NCBI GenBank assembly: GCA_020740775.1
Contig: JAHEWK010000016.1
Span: 62,001 to 126,000 of the forward strand
Length of the DNA stretch: 64,000 bases
Direction of reading: 5' to 3'
Source: Ilyonectria destructans
Taxonomy: Eukaryota; Ascomycota; Sordariomycetes; Hypocreales; Nectriaceae
A program made the position numbers and the translations under genes. The notes under the pieces are model-generated. The model saw nothing but the letters and a program-made list of their open reading frames with translations, searched no databases and had not been told where the DNA came from. Every line of letters starts with the position of its first letter. Position 1 is the first letter of the stretch. This document shows, one piece after another, positions 1 to 10,887 of the stretch.

Positions 1-107
1 AAGGCAGAAGGTCAACAGACTTGTCAATTGGCGACATTGATCGCCACGGCATCGGAACGTGCTTTCATGAATGTCAGACGAGTCCATGCCTCGTTCTCAT
101 AATCGCA

Positions 108-1561
108 TTATCGAACAGTCCGGACTGTTTCATCAAGCGCCTTTGCAAATCGGTCAATATTGTGGTTGTTCAACCCAGCCACCGATACTCGAGACGTTTC
201 AACCATGTATACATGGAACTTTTCTGTGCATTCTCTATCAGCATCCAATGCAGTGCGAATGGAATGGCTATGGGAAGATGCCCTTACCTTCGAGATAAGA
301 AATCTGGGGTTTACTGATCCCCAGATATGCAAACATGCCGGTCTGCTTAATCAAATGCGACCAGTCACGTGGGGTCTGTAGACGCAGTAACTCCTCGTGC
401 AATCGCCGACGCATGGTTTGAATGCGTCTAGACATGACCACAAGATCCTTGGACCACTGCGCTTTGATGGATGGCGTGCTGAGGACTTGCGCAGCCACGC
501 GAGCGCCGTATGCCGGAGGAGCAGTTATAGTCGAACGCTGTACACTCTGTAGGACTGAAGTCGCTACCTCGGCCGCTGAAGCTGACGCAAGAACACAGCT
601 GACAAGGCCGATGCGCTCCCCGTAAAGGCCCATGTTCTTAGCCATGGAGAGACATACCGCGAGCTCGGTGTTGAGTTCGTCAAGGAAGTACCGAATGGGC
701 CAGGCATCGTCGTCAAAAGAGCCCGAGTTGAACCCCAAATACGCAGAGTCGAAGATTGGAAATAGCTTCCGCTCAACGATAGTAGCACCAATAGCCTTCC
801 ACTGTTCTCTCGATGGATCGCAACCGGTCGGGTTATGAGCGCATGTATGAAGCACGACAGGAGAAAATGGCTCGGCCTTTTTCAGGGCTTCTATGTACGA
901 GTCGAAGTCAAACGCCCCGTTCTTGTAGCACGGAAGCTGGCCGACTTCGAAGCCGATCGTAGTGAACATCATGTCGTGGTTCACCCAGGTGGGATCGGTC
1001 ACGTAAATTGTCCTGGGAGCGTCCTGTAATCTTCTCAAAGCGAGCCCAATAAGGAGCAGAGCCCCAGTCCCCGACAAAGATTGGCATGATGCGACCTGGT
1101 CGGTTGACAATCCATTAGAAAGTTTGCTACAGGGTTCAATAAGGTGGGCTTACCCTCCCTTCTGCTAATGCGTCAGTCCCGTCAAACAGGAGCTTTGTCG
1201 TCTCGTCCAAGAACGGCTTGAAGCCAGCGATAGGCAAGTACTCATGGTTGAAATCACCAAGGCTTGCTTTGGCCATCTTGACCGATGGAAGTACCCACGG
1301 CTGCCCATCTTCGTCTCGATACGTGCCTTGGCCTAGATTGATCTTATCTGGGTGAGGATCTGCCAGAAAACGCCGGGTGACATCAAACTGGACATCAGGG
1401 GGAACAAGGTCGGCGAACTTGAAGACCGAAGAACGCGGCTGGGAGGTAGCCATGGTGACGCTTGACGTGGAAAATCGAGCACGAAGGCAAGGATACTGTT
1501 GGGTCAAGGCGAGATTGCGAGCCAGACGAGGCAAAGATCTTGGGGGAACTGTTAATGACAT
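108..1561 (-). CDS. Aspartate aminotransferase (PLP, fold type I)
   Basis: Transaminates aspartate/glutamate with their 2-oxo acids. Three exons read well: 1561-1154, 1095-288 and 223-108, with introns of 58 and 64 nt bounded by GTAAGC..CAG and GTAAGG..CAG, giving about 443 aa, the family length. Seen: an N-terminal stretch rich in R/S/L without acids that resembles a mitochondrial presequence, followed by NLGQGTYRDEDG, the HNPTG block, the PLP-lysine block SMAKNMGLYGER, and a C-terminal ETSRVSVAGLN carrying the substrate-carboxylate Arg. The third exon is needed to supply that Arg and the end of the fold. It shares the 666-bp upstream region with a divergent transporter gene. As one of four PLP enzymes in the cluster it probably supplies amino-group exchange, but it could be an ordinary housekeeping paralogue. 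Confidence 0.88.
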
Positions 1562-2227
1562 ATGGCATGGAGTATATGATGGTAAGGGAGGATCACCGAA
1601 CCTGTTTTCTTCTTACTTATTTGGACGAGGAGCTCTACGGCAAGATCAGCATCTGAAGGAATATTGGGGTTGTCTCTCTGCTCATCTTGCCGTCATGCCG
1701 ACGAAAATCTAAGCTATGCTTGTCCACGACTTCATGGAGGATCGAGTTCACCAACCGGTGCGGGGGCAATCATGGCAAAGCGAACAAATCACGGCTAGAT
1801 ATAATGTAGCCGAAAGCGTCCGCTGTGAGTCCAGGCTAACCCCGCTGTGGCTACCTCCGGGATCAAATCGCTTCGCCGAGGTTGAGCTTTTTCTTGCCCG
1901 CGATGCAGCCAACACTTTGACCCCCGTCTGGATTAACGGCACTCCAGACAGGAATCGTTGGGGATAAGCGCTTGCATTTTTGCCTCGTACCTAGTCACCT
2001 AATCCTCCTGAAAGCCCCGCCAACAGATCAACGTGCGGGGAAATTAGATCTCCCAGTGCGGAATCCCCACGGGGTAGACAGAACCCTGGACGAACGGCCA
2101 TTACATATAGACTCTGGTTTCTTCTTGTTCTTAGATCAGTTCCATACCAAGCAGGGCTCCCTACCTTGAATTTCACAACCTCCTTCAAGCTCTGCTTTCT
2201 CATCAGCATTCAGTCGTCGTCGTTGCA
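1562..2227. promoter_or_regulatory. Shared promoter region, aminotransferase / MFS transporter
   Basis: Divergent 666-bp intergenic region with no convincing gene. It contains one GATAAG near 1963, a CCCCACGGGG inverted repeat near 2067, and a GTCCACGA octamer near 1719 that recurs in two other divergent promoters of the cluster. Function of these motifs is inferred only. Confidence 0.5.
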
Positions 2228-3891
2228 ATGACTCAACAAGAAAAGCAACACATGGGCCTTGGCCATGACAAGGGCGACTTTGAGATTGAAGCTCCCATTC
2301 AGGTTGAGGACAGTCGAAAGAACCAAGATGATTCCGTCGTCGTTTTTGACGAGATTGACCCCGCTGAGGAGCGCAAGTTGGTTCGCAAACTCGACAGAGT
2401 CATCATGCCTCTACTCGCGGCAGTGTATTTCTTCCAATGTAGGAGCACTCTTTGACATGTCACATGCACCAAAACTCCGGCAGGGCTGAGAAGCTAACTT
2501 TCTGTGCGGACCTTGACAAAGGCTCTATCAACTACGCCGCCATCTTCGGCCTTCGCGAGGACCTCCATCTTTCTGGCCTCGAGTATTCCTGGGTTGTATC
2601 TCTCTTCTACTTTGGCCAGCTCTGTTCTGAATACCCGGCCGCTTTCATCCTCAGCCGTTTTCGCCTCATAAACTTTGTGGGAATAACTATTGTCATTTGG
2701 GGCGGTGTTGAAATGGCGATGGCTGCAAGCCACAACTTCGCGGGTGTCGCGACAACGCGCTTCTTCCTTGGCTTTGCTGAAGCTTGCGTGTCTCCCGCCT
2801 TCATCATTATCACATCCAACTGGTACAAGCGAAGAGAACACCCGATTCGCGTGGCAGTCTGGGTTTCTATGAATGGAATCAGCCAGATAGCCGGCGCACT
2901 CCTCATGTATGCGGTCGGCTACGCTGATCTCGCCTTGGCGAGCTGGCGTGCCATCTTCCTGATTTTCGGCGGCCTCACCTGCGCCTGTGGTATTGCATTC
3001 CTCGCTTTCATGCCAAGAGACACAACCACGGCTTGGTTCCTGAACGACCGAGAGCGTCAAATTGCTACCCAACGTCTAGCTATTGACCGTGCCACTCGAG
3101 ATAGGGCAGAGTTCAATAAGGCTCAGCTCTACGAGGCCCTGGCTTCACCTCTCACCTGGCTCTACTTCTTCATGGCTCTTTGCATTACCCTCACTACCCC
3201 CATCCTCAAGGTCCGTATCTTTCGCCTGTTTAACGTTCTTTGCTGACTTCAGTAGTTCTCATCCATCGTGATCAATGGGTTTGGGTACTCTAAACATCAG
3301 TCAATGCTAGTCGGGCTTCCAGGCGGTGCTATTAACTTTGTCACCGTTTGGGTGTCAGCACTCGTCCCCAGATTCCTCCCGGGCACCCGTGTCTACACAG
3401 CTATTGGGCTTTCGCTTGTTCCACTCGTCGGCTCCGTTGTCCTTGTCGCTCTGCCTGCGGAAGATTCTGCTTGGGACATCGTCGCCGCGACTTGGCTAGC
3501 GGCTTGTTGCTCAGCCCTGGTCTCCAGCACCGCCTCACTGATGGCAAGTAACATCAAGGGAAATACGAAGAAGAGCGTTGTAAGCGCAGGGTTCTTCATT
3601 GCTTATTGCGTTGGATGCATTGTCAGCCCTCAGGCATGGACTGCAGACGATTCGCCAAGGTATACCAAGGGCTGCATCCTTAGCATCGCCAGTTGGATTG
3701 CCTTGATCATCGCATACGGGGTCTACCTAGTCTTGATCCGCCGTGAGAACGCAAAGAGGGATGCGAAGGCGGCCGAGGGAATAGTTGAGTATATGACCAG
3801 CGAGCAAAGCTCCATGGGAATGGCTACGGGTGTATCAATTGATTCAGATCTGACCGACATCAAGGACAAGGGCTTTAGGTATAGCACCTAG
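2228..3891 (+). CDS. MFS transporter, anion:cation symporter (ACS) family
   Basis: Plasma-membrane permease of the Dal5/Tna1 type, which in fungi takes up organic anions such as allantoate, nicotinate or carboxylated amino-acid derivatives. Exons: 2228-2438, about 2522-3210, 3256-3891 (about 511 aa). The cytosolic N-terminus is acidic, followed by DEIDPAEERKLVRKLDRVIMP and TM1, typical of the family; the FLGFAEACVSP and WYKRREHP blocks are also family hallmarks. Intron 2 (45 nt) uses an unusual GTCCGT donor. Intron 1 is odd: the acceptor that would restore the conserved TM1 end (YLDKGSI) reads GG instead of AG at 2508-2509. The next in-frame AG (2520-2521) drops about four residues including the conserved Asp. 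The gene may therefore be impaired or use a shifted acceptor. Divergent from the aminotransferase. Confidence 0.85.
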
Positions 3892-4312
3892 TTCATTGGG
3901 CTAGATGCTTCCACATGGATAAAGAAGACATTTGCGCTTCTCTCACACGAAACGCGATCTCTTTAGCGTGGAGAGTTGAAAGCAGACGTCGAATAGCCAA
4001 ATTTGCAACTGGATTGGGCAGGGGAGCAGTGGTAAATTCATTTCATGTTGGTGCTGTACTCCGGCCTAGATTATTATAGTCATGTATTAATTGAAGCACC
4101 ATGTTACCTTCAGATATATTCCGCAACACGTGCATCTAAGGGTGTCGTTTTTCGTCTCCCTTCTAATGGTCCAAGGTACCTTGGATTTAGGCAATATGAC
4201 GTAACACTTTTTTTTCCTCCTTTTCTTCTAATAACTTGTATTGCAGACAATCTTTTACGCCAGCGGGATGCACCTTGAACGTAATAAATCATTCCTTTAA
4301 ATCTGTCAAAAC
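3892..4312. other. Convergent 3' intergenic region
   Basis: About 420 bp between two converging genes. Becomes A+T-rich from about 4060. I see no gene in it; it should hold both polyadenylation regions. Confidence 0.5.
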
Positions 4313-4906
4313 TCATTCTGTATGAGCTTTCTGAACGGCCTCAGCCCAGATGACCGCCATCCTCCTGTACCCTTCGTCGTTAGGATGGGTGCCATCAACG
4401 AGATTGCCAAGTTCGGGCCCCTCGGGACCATACATATCGGCAAGTGATGTCCTCTTTTTTTCAGCCAGCTTAGACCCAACCAGATCCCTGATCTGTTCAT
4501 TTACGCGCAAGACTCGCAAATTAACTTCCTTGTCGGCGTTCACAAGTAGCGTGGAGAGAATAACTGTTGAGAAGGGGCATGTTTGCCAGAAATAATCAAG
4601 CATATTGCTCATGCGCTCCTCAAAACGGCCAATTTGAAAATCTTGGATGCAGTCGTTGGATCCGGCATTGATCGTGAAGACGTTGGGAAGCAGGGTTTCA
4701 ACAGATCTCCTGGCTTTGTTCTCGATCTGGTCGAGCCTGTACCCACGCCATCCCTCGTTGTTGTTGTTCCTCATGGAGCCCGACTTGCGCGAGCCCACGA
4801 GCTTGATGTCGTAGCCTTTGGCAATGAGCATATCGCGAAGGAATTCTCGGTACCCGTTGCCAGTTGAAGACCCAACACCGTAGGTGACCGAGCCTCCCAA
4901 TGGCAT
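4313..4906 (-). CDS. SGNH/GDSL-type hydrolase
   Basis: Esterase/deacylase of the SGNH superfamily. Seen: block I GGSVTYG with the nucleophile Ser, Gly in YGVGSSTGNGYR, the block III signature INAGSNDC (GxND), and block V DGTHPNDEGY with the Asp-His pair. That is a complete set of catalytic blocks within 197 aa. The start given is the first Met of this frame, directly before block I, which is unusually tight. The frame stays open upstream (TQAKTTLRL precedes the Met) and a TTTCTTAG acceptor lies at 4948-4949, so a short 5' exon that may carry a secretion signal is likely; I could not place it. The gene is divergent from the cystathionine gamma-synthase-like gene. A role in removing an acyl group from the pathway substrate is plausible but inferred. 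Confidence 0.75.
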   Translation of the reverse strand: MPLGGSVTYGVGSSTGNGYREFLRDMLIAKGYDIKLVGSRKSGSMRNNNNEGWRGYRLDQIENKARRSVETLLPNVFTINAGSNDCIQDFQIGRFEERMSNMLDYFWQTCPFSTVILSTLLVNADKEVNLRVLRVNEQIRDLVGSKLAEKKRTSLADMYGPEGPELGNLVDGTHPNDEGYRRMAVIWAEAVQKAHTE

Positions 4907-5523
4907 TAGCCGCAGGGTGGTCTTTGCCTGCGTTCGCGAAGAGGGGTCTAAGAAACCACACAGGTGAGCAAGATGGGGTGATGGGCAAGGGATCGCCTCC
5001 TCTTAGAATCGTGCGCAACGTATCCACGCAGCGTGACGGCGGATTGGACGAACCATGTTGGGGGGTCCACGAGGGGTAAACATTGCTGCAAGTCGAGAAG
5101 CTAGGGGCTGATGTGAGGCATTGGGCGAGGACCAACGGCTTACGTGGAAGAGGAATGCCGGGGTTAATGCTTTGCCGAAACATCTTTACCGTGAATCGTT
5201 TCGTAAAGTGAAGGGAATTAGCCCAACCTCGCTGGTTGAAGCAGGGGTGGGGGTTCATAAGCTGGGGCTTGCCGGCAAGATGGAAACTTGCCGGCCTTGG
5301 TCCGGCGCGAAGCTCCTTCCCCCCCTTTTTTTTTCGTTTTTCTTTCCTGTTTTGCCACTGATTCACTTCTAATCGGCCAAGGTATCCACCAGAAATCACT
5401 GAACGTTGGAGCTAGTCCGTACACTTATTGCTTATAAAGGTTAGGTTGCTAGACGGGCCAGCGTCATCGTCAAACAACTACGGAATATTCGAGTACAAGG
5501 AAATAACTCGAGCTGTTTGCAAG
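4907..5523. promoter_or_regulatory. Shared promoter region, SGNH hydrolase / cystathionine gamma-synthase
   Basis: Divergent region of about 617 bp, likely including a short unplaced 5' exon of the hydrolase. It holds GGGGGGTCCACGAGGGGTAA at about 5060-5079, similar to a block in the next divergent promoter, and a pyrimidine-rich run near 5320. Confidence 0.45.
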
Positions 5524-6723
5524 ATGAATACCAGCAATAACCACCGCCAGGCACCTGAGTATGCAGGAGCTACATTGGCCCTCCACGCTGATGACGATGC
5601 TATAGATTCGCTCACCGATGTCACGCCGCCGATCCACATGACAACCACGTTCCTGTTCCCCGAGGAGAGAGAAAGGCTGGCGGAGAATGAGCGCGGGGTC
5701 TCGCACATGTACGCGCGATACAGCTCGCCTAATACATCCCGACTCGAAGCCATACTCTCGTCTCTGCTCCATGGCCACGTCGTATCATACAACTCTGGTC
5801 TCGCGGCATTCAACGCTCTTGTTACCTACTTTCGTCCCAATGTCATCGCCATTGGGGTTGGGTACTATGGAAGCCACAAGGTCATTGACATTCACCGGAA
5901 GATGTACAACGTTAAGAAAGTAGACCTTTTTGACGAGGCGAGCTGGGATGACGCAGGCCTCGGCAAGGGCGACATTGTGCACGTCGAAACCCCGCTCAAT
6001 CCCTCTGGAGAAGCTGTCGACCTCGACAACTTCGCTGCCAAAGCCCAGAAGCGGGGGGCATTGCTGACGGTTGATGCCACATTTGGGCCACCTGGACTAC
6101 AAGACCCGTTCCGACATGGCGCAGATGTAGTCATGCACTCTGGAAGCAAGTATCTCGGCGGGCACTCTGACGTCCTGTGTGGTGTGCTTGCCGTCCGGAA
6201 TGCAGAGTGGCACCAGGGATTGCTTCAAGAACGCAGCTACCTCGGATCCGTGCTGGGAGCGATGGATTCATGGCTAGTTGTGCGCAGTGTGCGTACATTG
6301 GAGGTTCGTGTTCAGCGCGAGTGGGCGAATGCCAAGGCCCTCGTTCAATGGCTAGATGACGCGCTAAGCAGAAACGGTGACGAGGCGATACGGCACAGTC
6401 TAGAGCAGGTACAGCATGCATCAATTCAAAATGCTGCCCTGCAGGACGGTTGGCTCAAGAAGCAGATGCCCAATGGTTACGGCCCCGTCTTTGCAATGTG
6501 GATGAAGCGGAGAGAGGATGCCGAGAGGTTCCCCAAGTTTTTGAAGCTTTTTCACCATGCTGTCAGCTTAGGGGGTGTTGAGAGCTTGATTGAGTGGCGG
6601 TGGAAAAGTGATAAGAGTGTTGACCCGCGCTTGATACGAGTTAGCGTGGGGCTTGAGAATGTTGAGGACTTGCGGCGGGATATGACACATGCATTTCAGA
6701 AGCTTGTGGAATCGTCACCATAG
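5524..6723 (+). CDS. Cystathionine gamma-synthase-like PLP enzyme
   Basis: Cys/Met-metabolism PLP enzyme (fold type I), about 399 aa, intronless. Members catalyse gamma-replacement or elimination on O-acyl-homoserine, cystathionine or related substrates. Seen: DVTPPIHMTTTF near the N-terminus, YARYSSPN, the YNSGLAAFNAL cofactor loop, the ETPLNPSG block, DATFGPPGLQDP, and the PLP lysine in SGSKYLGGHSD. The frame is open from 5428, but the Met at 5524 (AAGATGA) starts at the usual family position. Gamma-replacement enzymes of this family occur in fungal clusters for non-protein amino acids and alkaloids (LolC, Fub7), which fits the surroundings, but substrate cannot be read from sequence. A broken paralogue of its 5' end lies at 27069-27222. 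Confidence 0.87.
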   Translation: MNTSNNHRQAPEYAGATLALHADDDAIDSLTDVTPPIHMTTTFLFPEERERLAENERGVSHMYARYSSPNTSRLEAILSSLLHGHVVSYNSGLAAFNALVTYFRPNVIAIGVGYYGSHKVIDIHRKMYNVKKVDLFDEASWDDAGLGKGDIVHVETPLNPSGEAVDLDNFAAKAQKRGALLTVDATFGPPGLQDPFRHGADVVMHSGSKYLGGHSDVLCGVLAVRNAEWHQGLLQERSYLGSVLGAMDSWLVVRSVRTLEVRVQREWANAKALVQWLDDALSRNGDEAIRHSLEQVQHASIQNAALQDGWLKKQMPNGYGPVFAMWMKRREDAERFPKFLKLFHHAVSLGGVESLIEWRWKSDKSVDPRLIRVSVGLENVEDLRRDMTHAFQKLVESSP

Positions 6724-6967
6724 GTAACAAGAGGGTTAGCAGACACCTCGCCATAATAAACATCTTTGTTGTCATAGCAAGCTTCGCCCATGAAACATGT
6801 CGAACAGCACGCTACTCCCAGTCACATCTATGAGGCATGAGCTGCGCTGGTCGAAGCACTGTCCTGAGCCAGGGTTCATAATGTAGTCTTTGCGAAACCA
6901 AGTCGTGAGTTAGAATTAAACCTCAATGTTTCTCTTTTTCCAGCTGGCGAGCCGCCAATCTTTCTAC

Positions 6968-8194
6968 TTAGGCCTCTGGAACAACCGCTGCCCACTTGTG
7001 CTCAGTTTCTCCATACATGATCTCGCTAAGCCATGTCTTAATCCTGGTAGTGACCTCGCCGCCCTCTCCGCTTGTCCCCATAGGCAGATCAATGTCCTTT
7101 CCTCTATGGTGAATGCGAGAAACGGCCGATATGAAGTACTAGTGTTGTTAGCAAGCTGGGGTCAAGGGAAAGGTGATCGAGGTTATACTCACAGCAGTGC
7201 CTGCAGCGAACGACTCGAGGAGACGGCCTTCAGCAACAGCCTCCATCAGTTCTGTGATTGTGAACTTGCGCTCTGTGACTTCAATCTCCTTTTCGAGTCT
7301 CTCCCTTGCCAACTCAAGACAACTACGCCTCGTGACACCATCTAGAATGGTCTTGTCGTCCAGGGGCGCGGTCACCAGCTCTTTTCTACCATCCTTGCGC
7401 GTCCAGACAACGAAGAAGTTGCATCCCCCAGCTTCAGTGCATTCACCCTCTTTACCATAAAGCCAGAGGACCTGATGGTACCCTCGCGCGGCGGCTTCCT
7501 GGAGGACCATCACCGATGGGCCGTAGTTGGCTCCGATCTTTGCGTACCCAAATCCGCCAACCCAAGCTCGCACCGCGTCTTCAGGAGATGAATACAGCCG
7601 CAGACCCCCAGGAGGTATATCTAGGCGAGGCATGTAGGCTAGGACAATGAACAGCATTGCTTCCTTTGGCGCTTGAACACCCAGCTGAGCAGAGGTGCCA
7701 ATGATGGTGGGGCGAACGTAAAGAAAGCCACCCGCCTGGTCTTTGGGAAGCCAGCGAGCAGCATCGACAGACAGCAGGCTGAGAACAAGTTTCTTCACCT
7801 CCCCAGGTTCAAACGCAGGGAGCGAGATCCGGGAGGCCGAAGTTCGCAGCCGGGCAACATTATGATCGACTCGGAAGACACGTAGCTTGCCATCGTGGCC
7901 ACGGTACGCTTTGAGACCCTCGAAGCACTCGGTAGCATAATGCAGGCAAGATGCAGTCGGCAGCAGGCTGAGTGGGCCATAGGGCTTCAGCTCAGGCGTA
8001 GACCAACCGACGCCGAGTTTCCATGTCACGACAACCATGTGATCCGTACAGATGCTCTGATCAGATCCGAGCACTGCGGCCTCGCTGGGGATAGACTGGG
8101 GGGTGGTCGTACGGTTGTAGGTCAAGTCGCCAGCCTTCAATGGCTGCTCCTCAGTTGTATGGCCCATGCTCGCGAGAAGGGAGTTCAGTCTCAA
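6968..8194 (-). CDS. Branched-chain amino acid aminotransferase (PLP, fold type IV)
   Basis: Interconverts branched-chain amino acids and 2-oxo acids with glutamate/2-oxoglutarate. Exons 8194-7193 and 7138-6968, with a 54-nt GTGAGT..TAG intron placed exactly where the family sequence FAAGTA-YFISAVS needs joining. About 390 aa. Seen: ECFEGLKAYRG, RVDHNVARLRTSASR, GGFGYAKIGANYG with the PLP lysine, EAGGCNFF, LDGVTRRS, and the C-terminal GEVTTRIKTWLSEIMYG. No clear mitochondrial presequence, so a cytosolic or specialised paralogue is likely. A second Met (codon 10) could also be the start. Its 3' end converges on the cystathionine gamma-synthase gene 245 bp away. Confidence 0.9.
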
Positions 8195-9195
8195 GGGGCT
8201 GGTGTATCGTTAAAAGGTCAGATGGGCGGCTCGAGGTAGTCACTGGTAGGGGTGGTCCACGAAAGGGGTTTAGCTGGTGTGATGGTACAAGAGAGGGTGG
8301 ACGGTGATGCGTGATACACACCACGAATATTTAATAGTTTGACTATTAGGTCAGGCTGGGCTTGAAAAGTGAGACAACTCCATGGATCTCCGCCAGTAGC
8401 CGAAGCAAGACGCAGCCACCGACATCGGCGTCTGTGATATTTCTGACCCTACCATTGATGGGTTTTAGATCATCAAGCGTTAAGTGGTGGGTGGAGTCGT
8501 TGAACTGGCTTTTCGACCCGCCATGACTCAACTCTTACTTACACTTGTCCAAGGGAACTCATTTTGCTAGTCAAGGCTAAAAGAGCCGCACACAAATTGA
8601 GTCGCGTAGGTTTGCGAGAATGGCAAGGCCGGCAGACAGACCGGCGAACGCTTTGCGAAAACTTTGAGCAGAGGCGCGTCGGAAGTTCGGGATTTGTTGT
8701 ATTTACAGAAATGTGGCACACAATCAGCGTCCCTAGTCTCGGTCTCGGCGAGCCATGGACACGCTGGGGCAGATCCGATGTGGACACCGGGAAGATGCTT
8801 CGGCGCCGATATCCAATCACATCATCTACTCGGGAAGAAGGTCTCCAAAAGCGGGAATTGGATTGCCGTTTTGGCATCGACCGCGAATACAGGGTAAGTT
8901 TAACTCGGAATAATTGAGCCTTTTCGTTTAAGTGCTATTGAGGAAATTTCTTCGTTATCTACGGGCGTCAGGCAAATTCCCCGGCGCAGCTAACGTCGGT
9001 AGAAGGGAACCGGCCGTCGGCGGGCTACGACTGTGATGCCCTCATTGTGAAAGCCAGGATGTTTGTTACGGGTCGCCACCCTAGACATCAAGTTAAAAGA
9101 AAGTCCAGTAAGCCCAATCCAAATGCCCAACAACCACAATCTGCATCTTTAGACCATTTTTACAAAAGCTTTCCACCTCCATCATCTGAATCACC
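8195..9195. promoter_or_regulatory. Shared promoter region, BCAT / diaminopropionate ammonia-lyase
   Basis: About 1 kb between divergent starts. No gene recognised; a 61-codon open frame at 8346-8531 (-) resembles nothing I know. Contains GGGGTGGTCCACGAAAGGGG at about 8249-8268, resembling the block at about 5060 in the previous divergent promoter. Confidence 0.45.
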
Positions 9196-10473
9196 ATGCA
9201 CGTCACCACCGAATACTCCCACCATCACAACAAAAGCCGCCTCGACAAGGCCAGCAAGGCTGCGGCAGCTGTCTGCGTCGAGAATCTCTCCAAATGGGCC
9301 GAGGCAATTGAAGAAATCAGGACATGGCCTGAGTACGAGGCGCAGCCTTTGCACTCGCTGCCCAGCCAGGCAAAGCAAATGGGAATCGGCAAACTCTTTT
9401 TCAAAGACGAAAGCAAGCGATTTGGCACCTCTCTTGGATCCTTCAAGGCGCTAGGTGCGCCATATGCCGTTTACAAACTCTTGGCCGACGAAGTCTCCTC
9501 CAAGACCGGCGTCAAGCCTACATCGGTCGAGCTCAGGACTGGCAAGTATAAGAACATCACGGAACAAGTCACCGTCTGCGTCGCCACAGATGGAAACCAG
9601 GGTCGAGGACTAGCCTATGGCGCTAAGATCTTTGGCTGTCGTTGCGTCGACTACATCCACAATCATGTCAGCACCGGGCGGGCAGATATGATGAAGGACT
9701 TGGGCGCCATCGTCATTCGTATTGATGGTGAATACGAGGCGTCCGTAGAGAGAGCCAAGGAGGATGCCCGAATGAACGGGTGGCATTTTGTCAGCAGCAC
9801 CTCTTGGAGCGACTTCGATAACGGCATCCCCCAGAACGTCATGAATGCCTACATGGTCGTTGTGGAGGAGGCACTTCAAATGGTCCCTGCTATGGAGGAA
9901 ATCACCCACGTCTTCGTTTGCGGTGGTGTCGGCAGCATCGCCGCAGCCGTGTTTCTTGGATTCTTCACTCGCTACTCTCAAATCCAAGAATCACGAGGAG
10001 GCAAGGCCTTGAACCCTCCGAGGTTCGTGGTGGTTGAGCCCACCGAAGCAGACTGCTTGTATCAGAGCGCTAAGAAGGGAGAGATGTGTCTGTCCGAGGG
10101 AAGTCTTCGTACGCTCATGGCCGGCTTGGCTTGTCGCGGTCCCTCGCCAGCAGCTTGGAAGGTCTTGGCCTGGCTTACTAGCGACTTTGTTGCGGTCCCG
10201 GATGAGGTTGCAGTTGAAGGCATGAAGGAGTTGGCAAGTGGACGCGGTGGCGACATTCCTGTTGTCTGTGGAGAGAGCTCGGCGGCCAATATGGGCGTGA
10301 TGCTTCAGGCTGCGAACGACCAGGCACTTCGTGAGAAGTTGGGCTTGGATGAAAACAGCCAAGTCGTGTTGTTTGGTTTGGAGGGAGCCACGGATCCCGC
10401 CATTTACAAGAAGCTCGTTGGCAAGACCTCAGAGCAGGTGTTTGAGGCACAGCAACAATTTTCCAAACTCTAG
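9196..10473 (+). CDS. Diaminopropionate ammonia-lyase-like PLP enzyme (fold type II)
   Basis: Fold-II PLP lyase of the DpaL/YgeX type: alpha,beta-elimination of 2,3-diaminopropionate (sometimes serine/threonine) to 2-oxo acid and ammonia through a 2-aminoacrylate intermediate. About 425 aa, no introns. Seen: FKDESKRFGTSLGSFKALGAPYAV (family block; PLP lysine in SFKALG), ATDGNQGRGLAYGAK, a Gly-rich phosphate-binding loop CGGVGSIAAAV, VVEPTEADC, and GESSAANMG near the end. The start Met lies in TCACCATGC. The bacterial family shows the same ATDGN(H)GRG signature. Threonine dehydratase or a related eliminating enzyme is the main alternative. The next gene encodes RidA, which hydrolyses exactly the enamine/imine such lyases release. 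Confidence 0.87.
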   Translation: MHVTTEYSHHHNKSRLDKASKAAAAVCVENLSKWAEAIEEIRTWPEYEAQPLHSLPSQAKQMGIGKLFFKDESKRFGTSLGSFKALGAPYAVYKLLADEVSSKTGVKPTSVELRTGKYKNITEQVTVCVATDGNQGRGLAYGAKIFGCRCVDYIHNHVSTGRADMMKDLGAIVIRIDGEYEASVERAKEDARMNGWHFVSSTSWSDFDNGIPQNVMNAYMVVVEEALQMVPAMEEITHVFVCGGVGSIAAAVFLGFFTRYSQIQESRGGKALNPPRFVVVEPTEADCLYQSAKKGEMCLSEGSLRTLMAGLACRGPSPAAWKVLAWLTSDFVAVPDEVAVEGMKELASGRGGDIPVVCGESSAANMGVMLQAANDQALREKLGLDENSQVVLFGLEGATDPAIYKKLVGKTSEQVFEAQQQFSKL

Positions 10474-10887
10474 AATTCGCGGGTAGTGTACACAGTGAAT
10501 AAAAAGGCCAAGACTGTTTTGACAATGACATTCACACAAATCTCTCATCGGGTTTTTATGAGATGCGGTGTCGACATCAATTAATTAGCTGAAGATACCG
10601 ATATGAGCTGAATCATTTGGAATGCCCCCTTCAGCAGATAAAATTTCCATGTACCTAATTCATCTTTCATGTGACGCTTGAACTGAGTTTGGTCTTTTAG
10701 AGACAGACTTTTGGCACATGACTATGAGGCAATTTTTGACATCGCCGTTCGTCCAGGAACCTGAGAGGTTGGTTGCTGTCACGAGGGCACCACAACGACA
10801 ACTGGCAAGGCAAAACTCTCGAGTTACTTGCATTCATCGAGTTATTCTCTCTACACATCTCAACGACCACCCATTCCTCTCTGATTG
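10474..10887. other. Convergent 3' intergenic region
   Basis: About 410 bp between the lyase and RidA 3' ends. No gene or repeat seen. Confidence 0.5.

Noticed and set aside
2494..3072. 192-codon open frame on the minus strand
   Set aside because: Lies antisense inside the ACS transporter exon 2, which has clear family motifs; no motif of its own.
4698..5399. 233-codon open frame on the minus strand
   Set aside because: Overlaps the SGNH hydrolase in another frame and its promoter; low-complexity Pro/Arg-rich text without motifs.
5428..5523. Upstream in-frame start of the cystathionine gamma-synthase-like gene at 5428
   Set aside because: The extra 32 codons show no conservation or targeting pattern; the Met at 5524 matches the usual family start.
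8346..8531. 61-codon frame in the BCAT/lyase promoter
   Set aside because: Short, no motif and no conservation evidence; not enough to call a gene.
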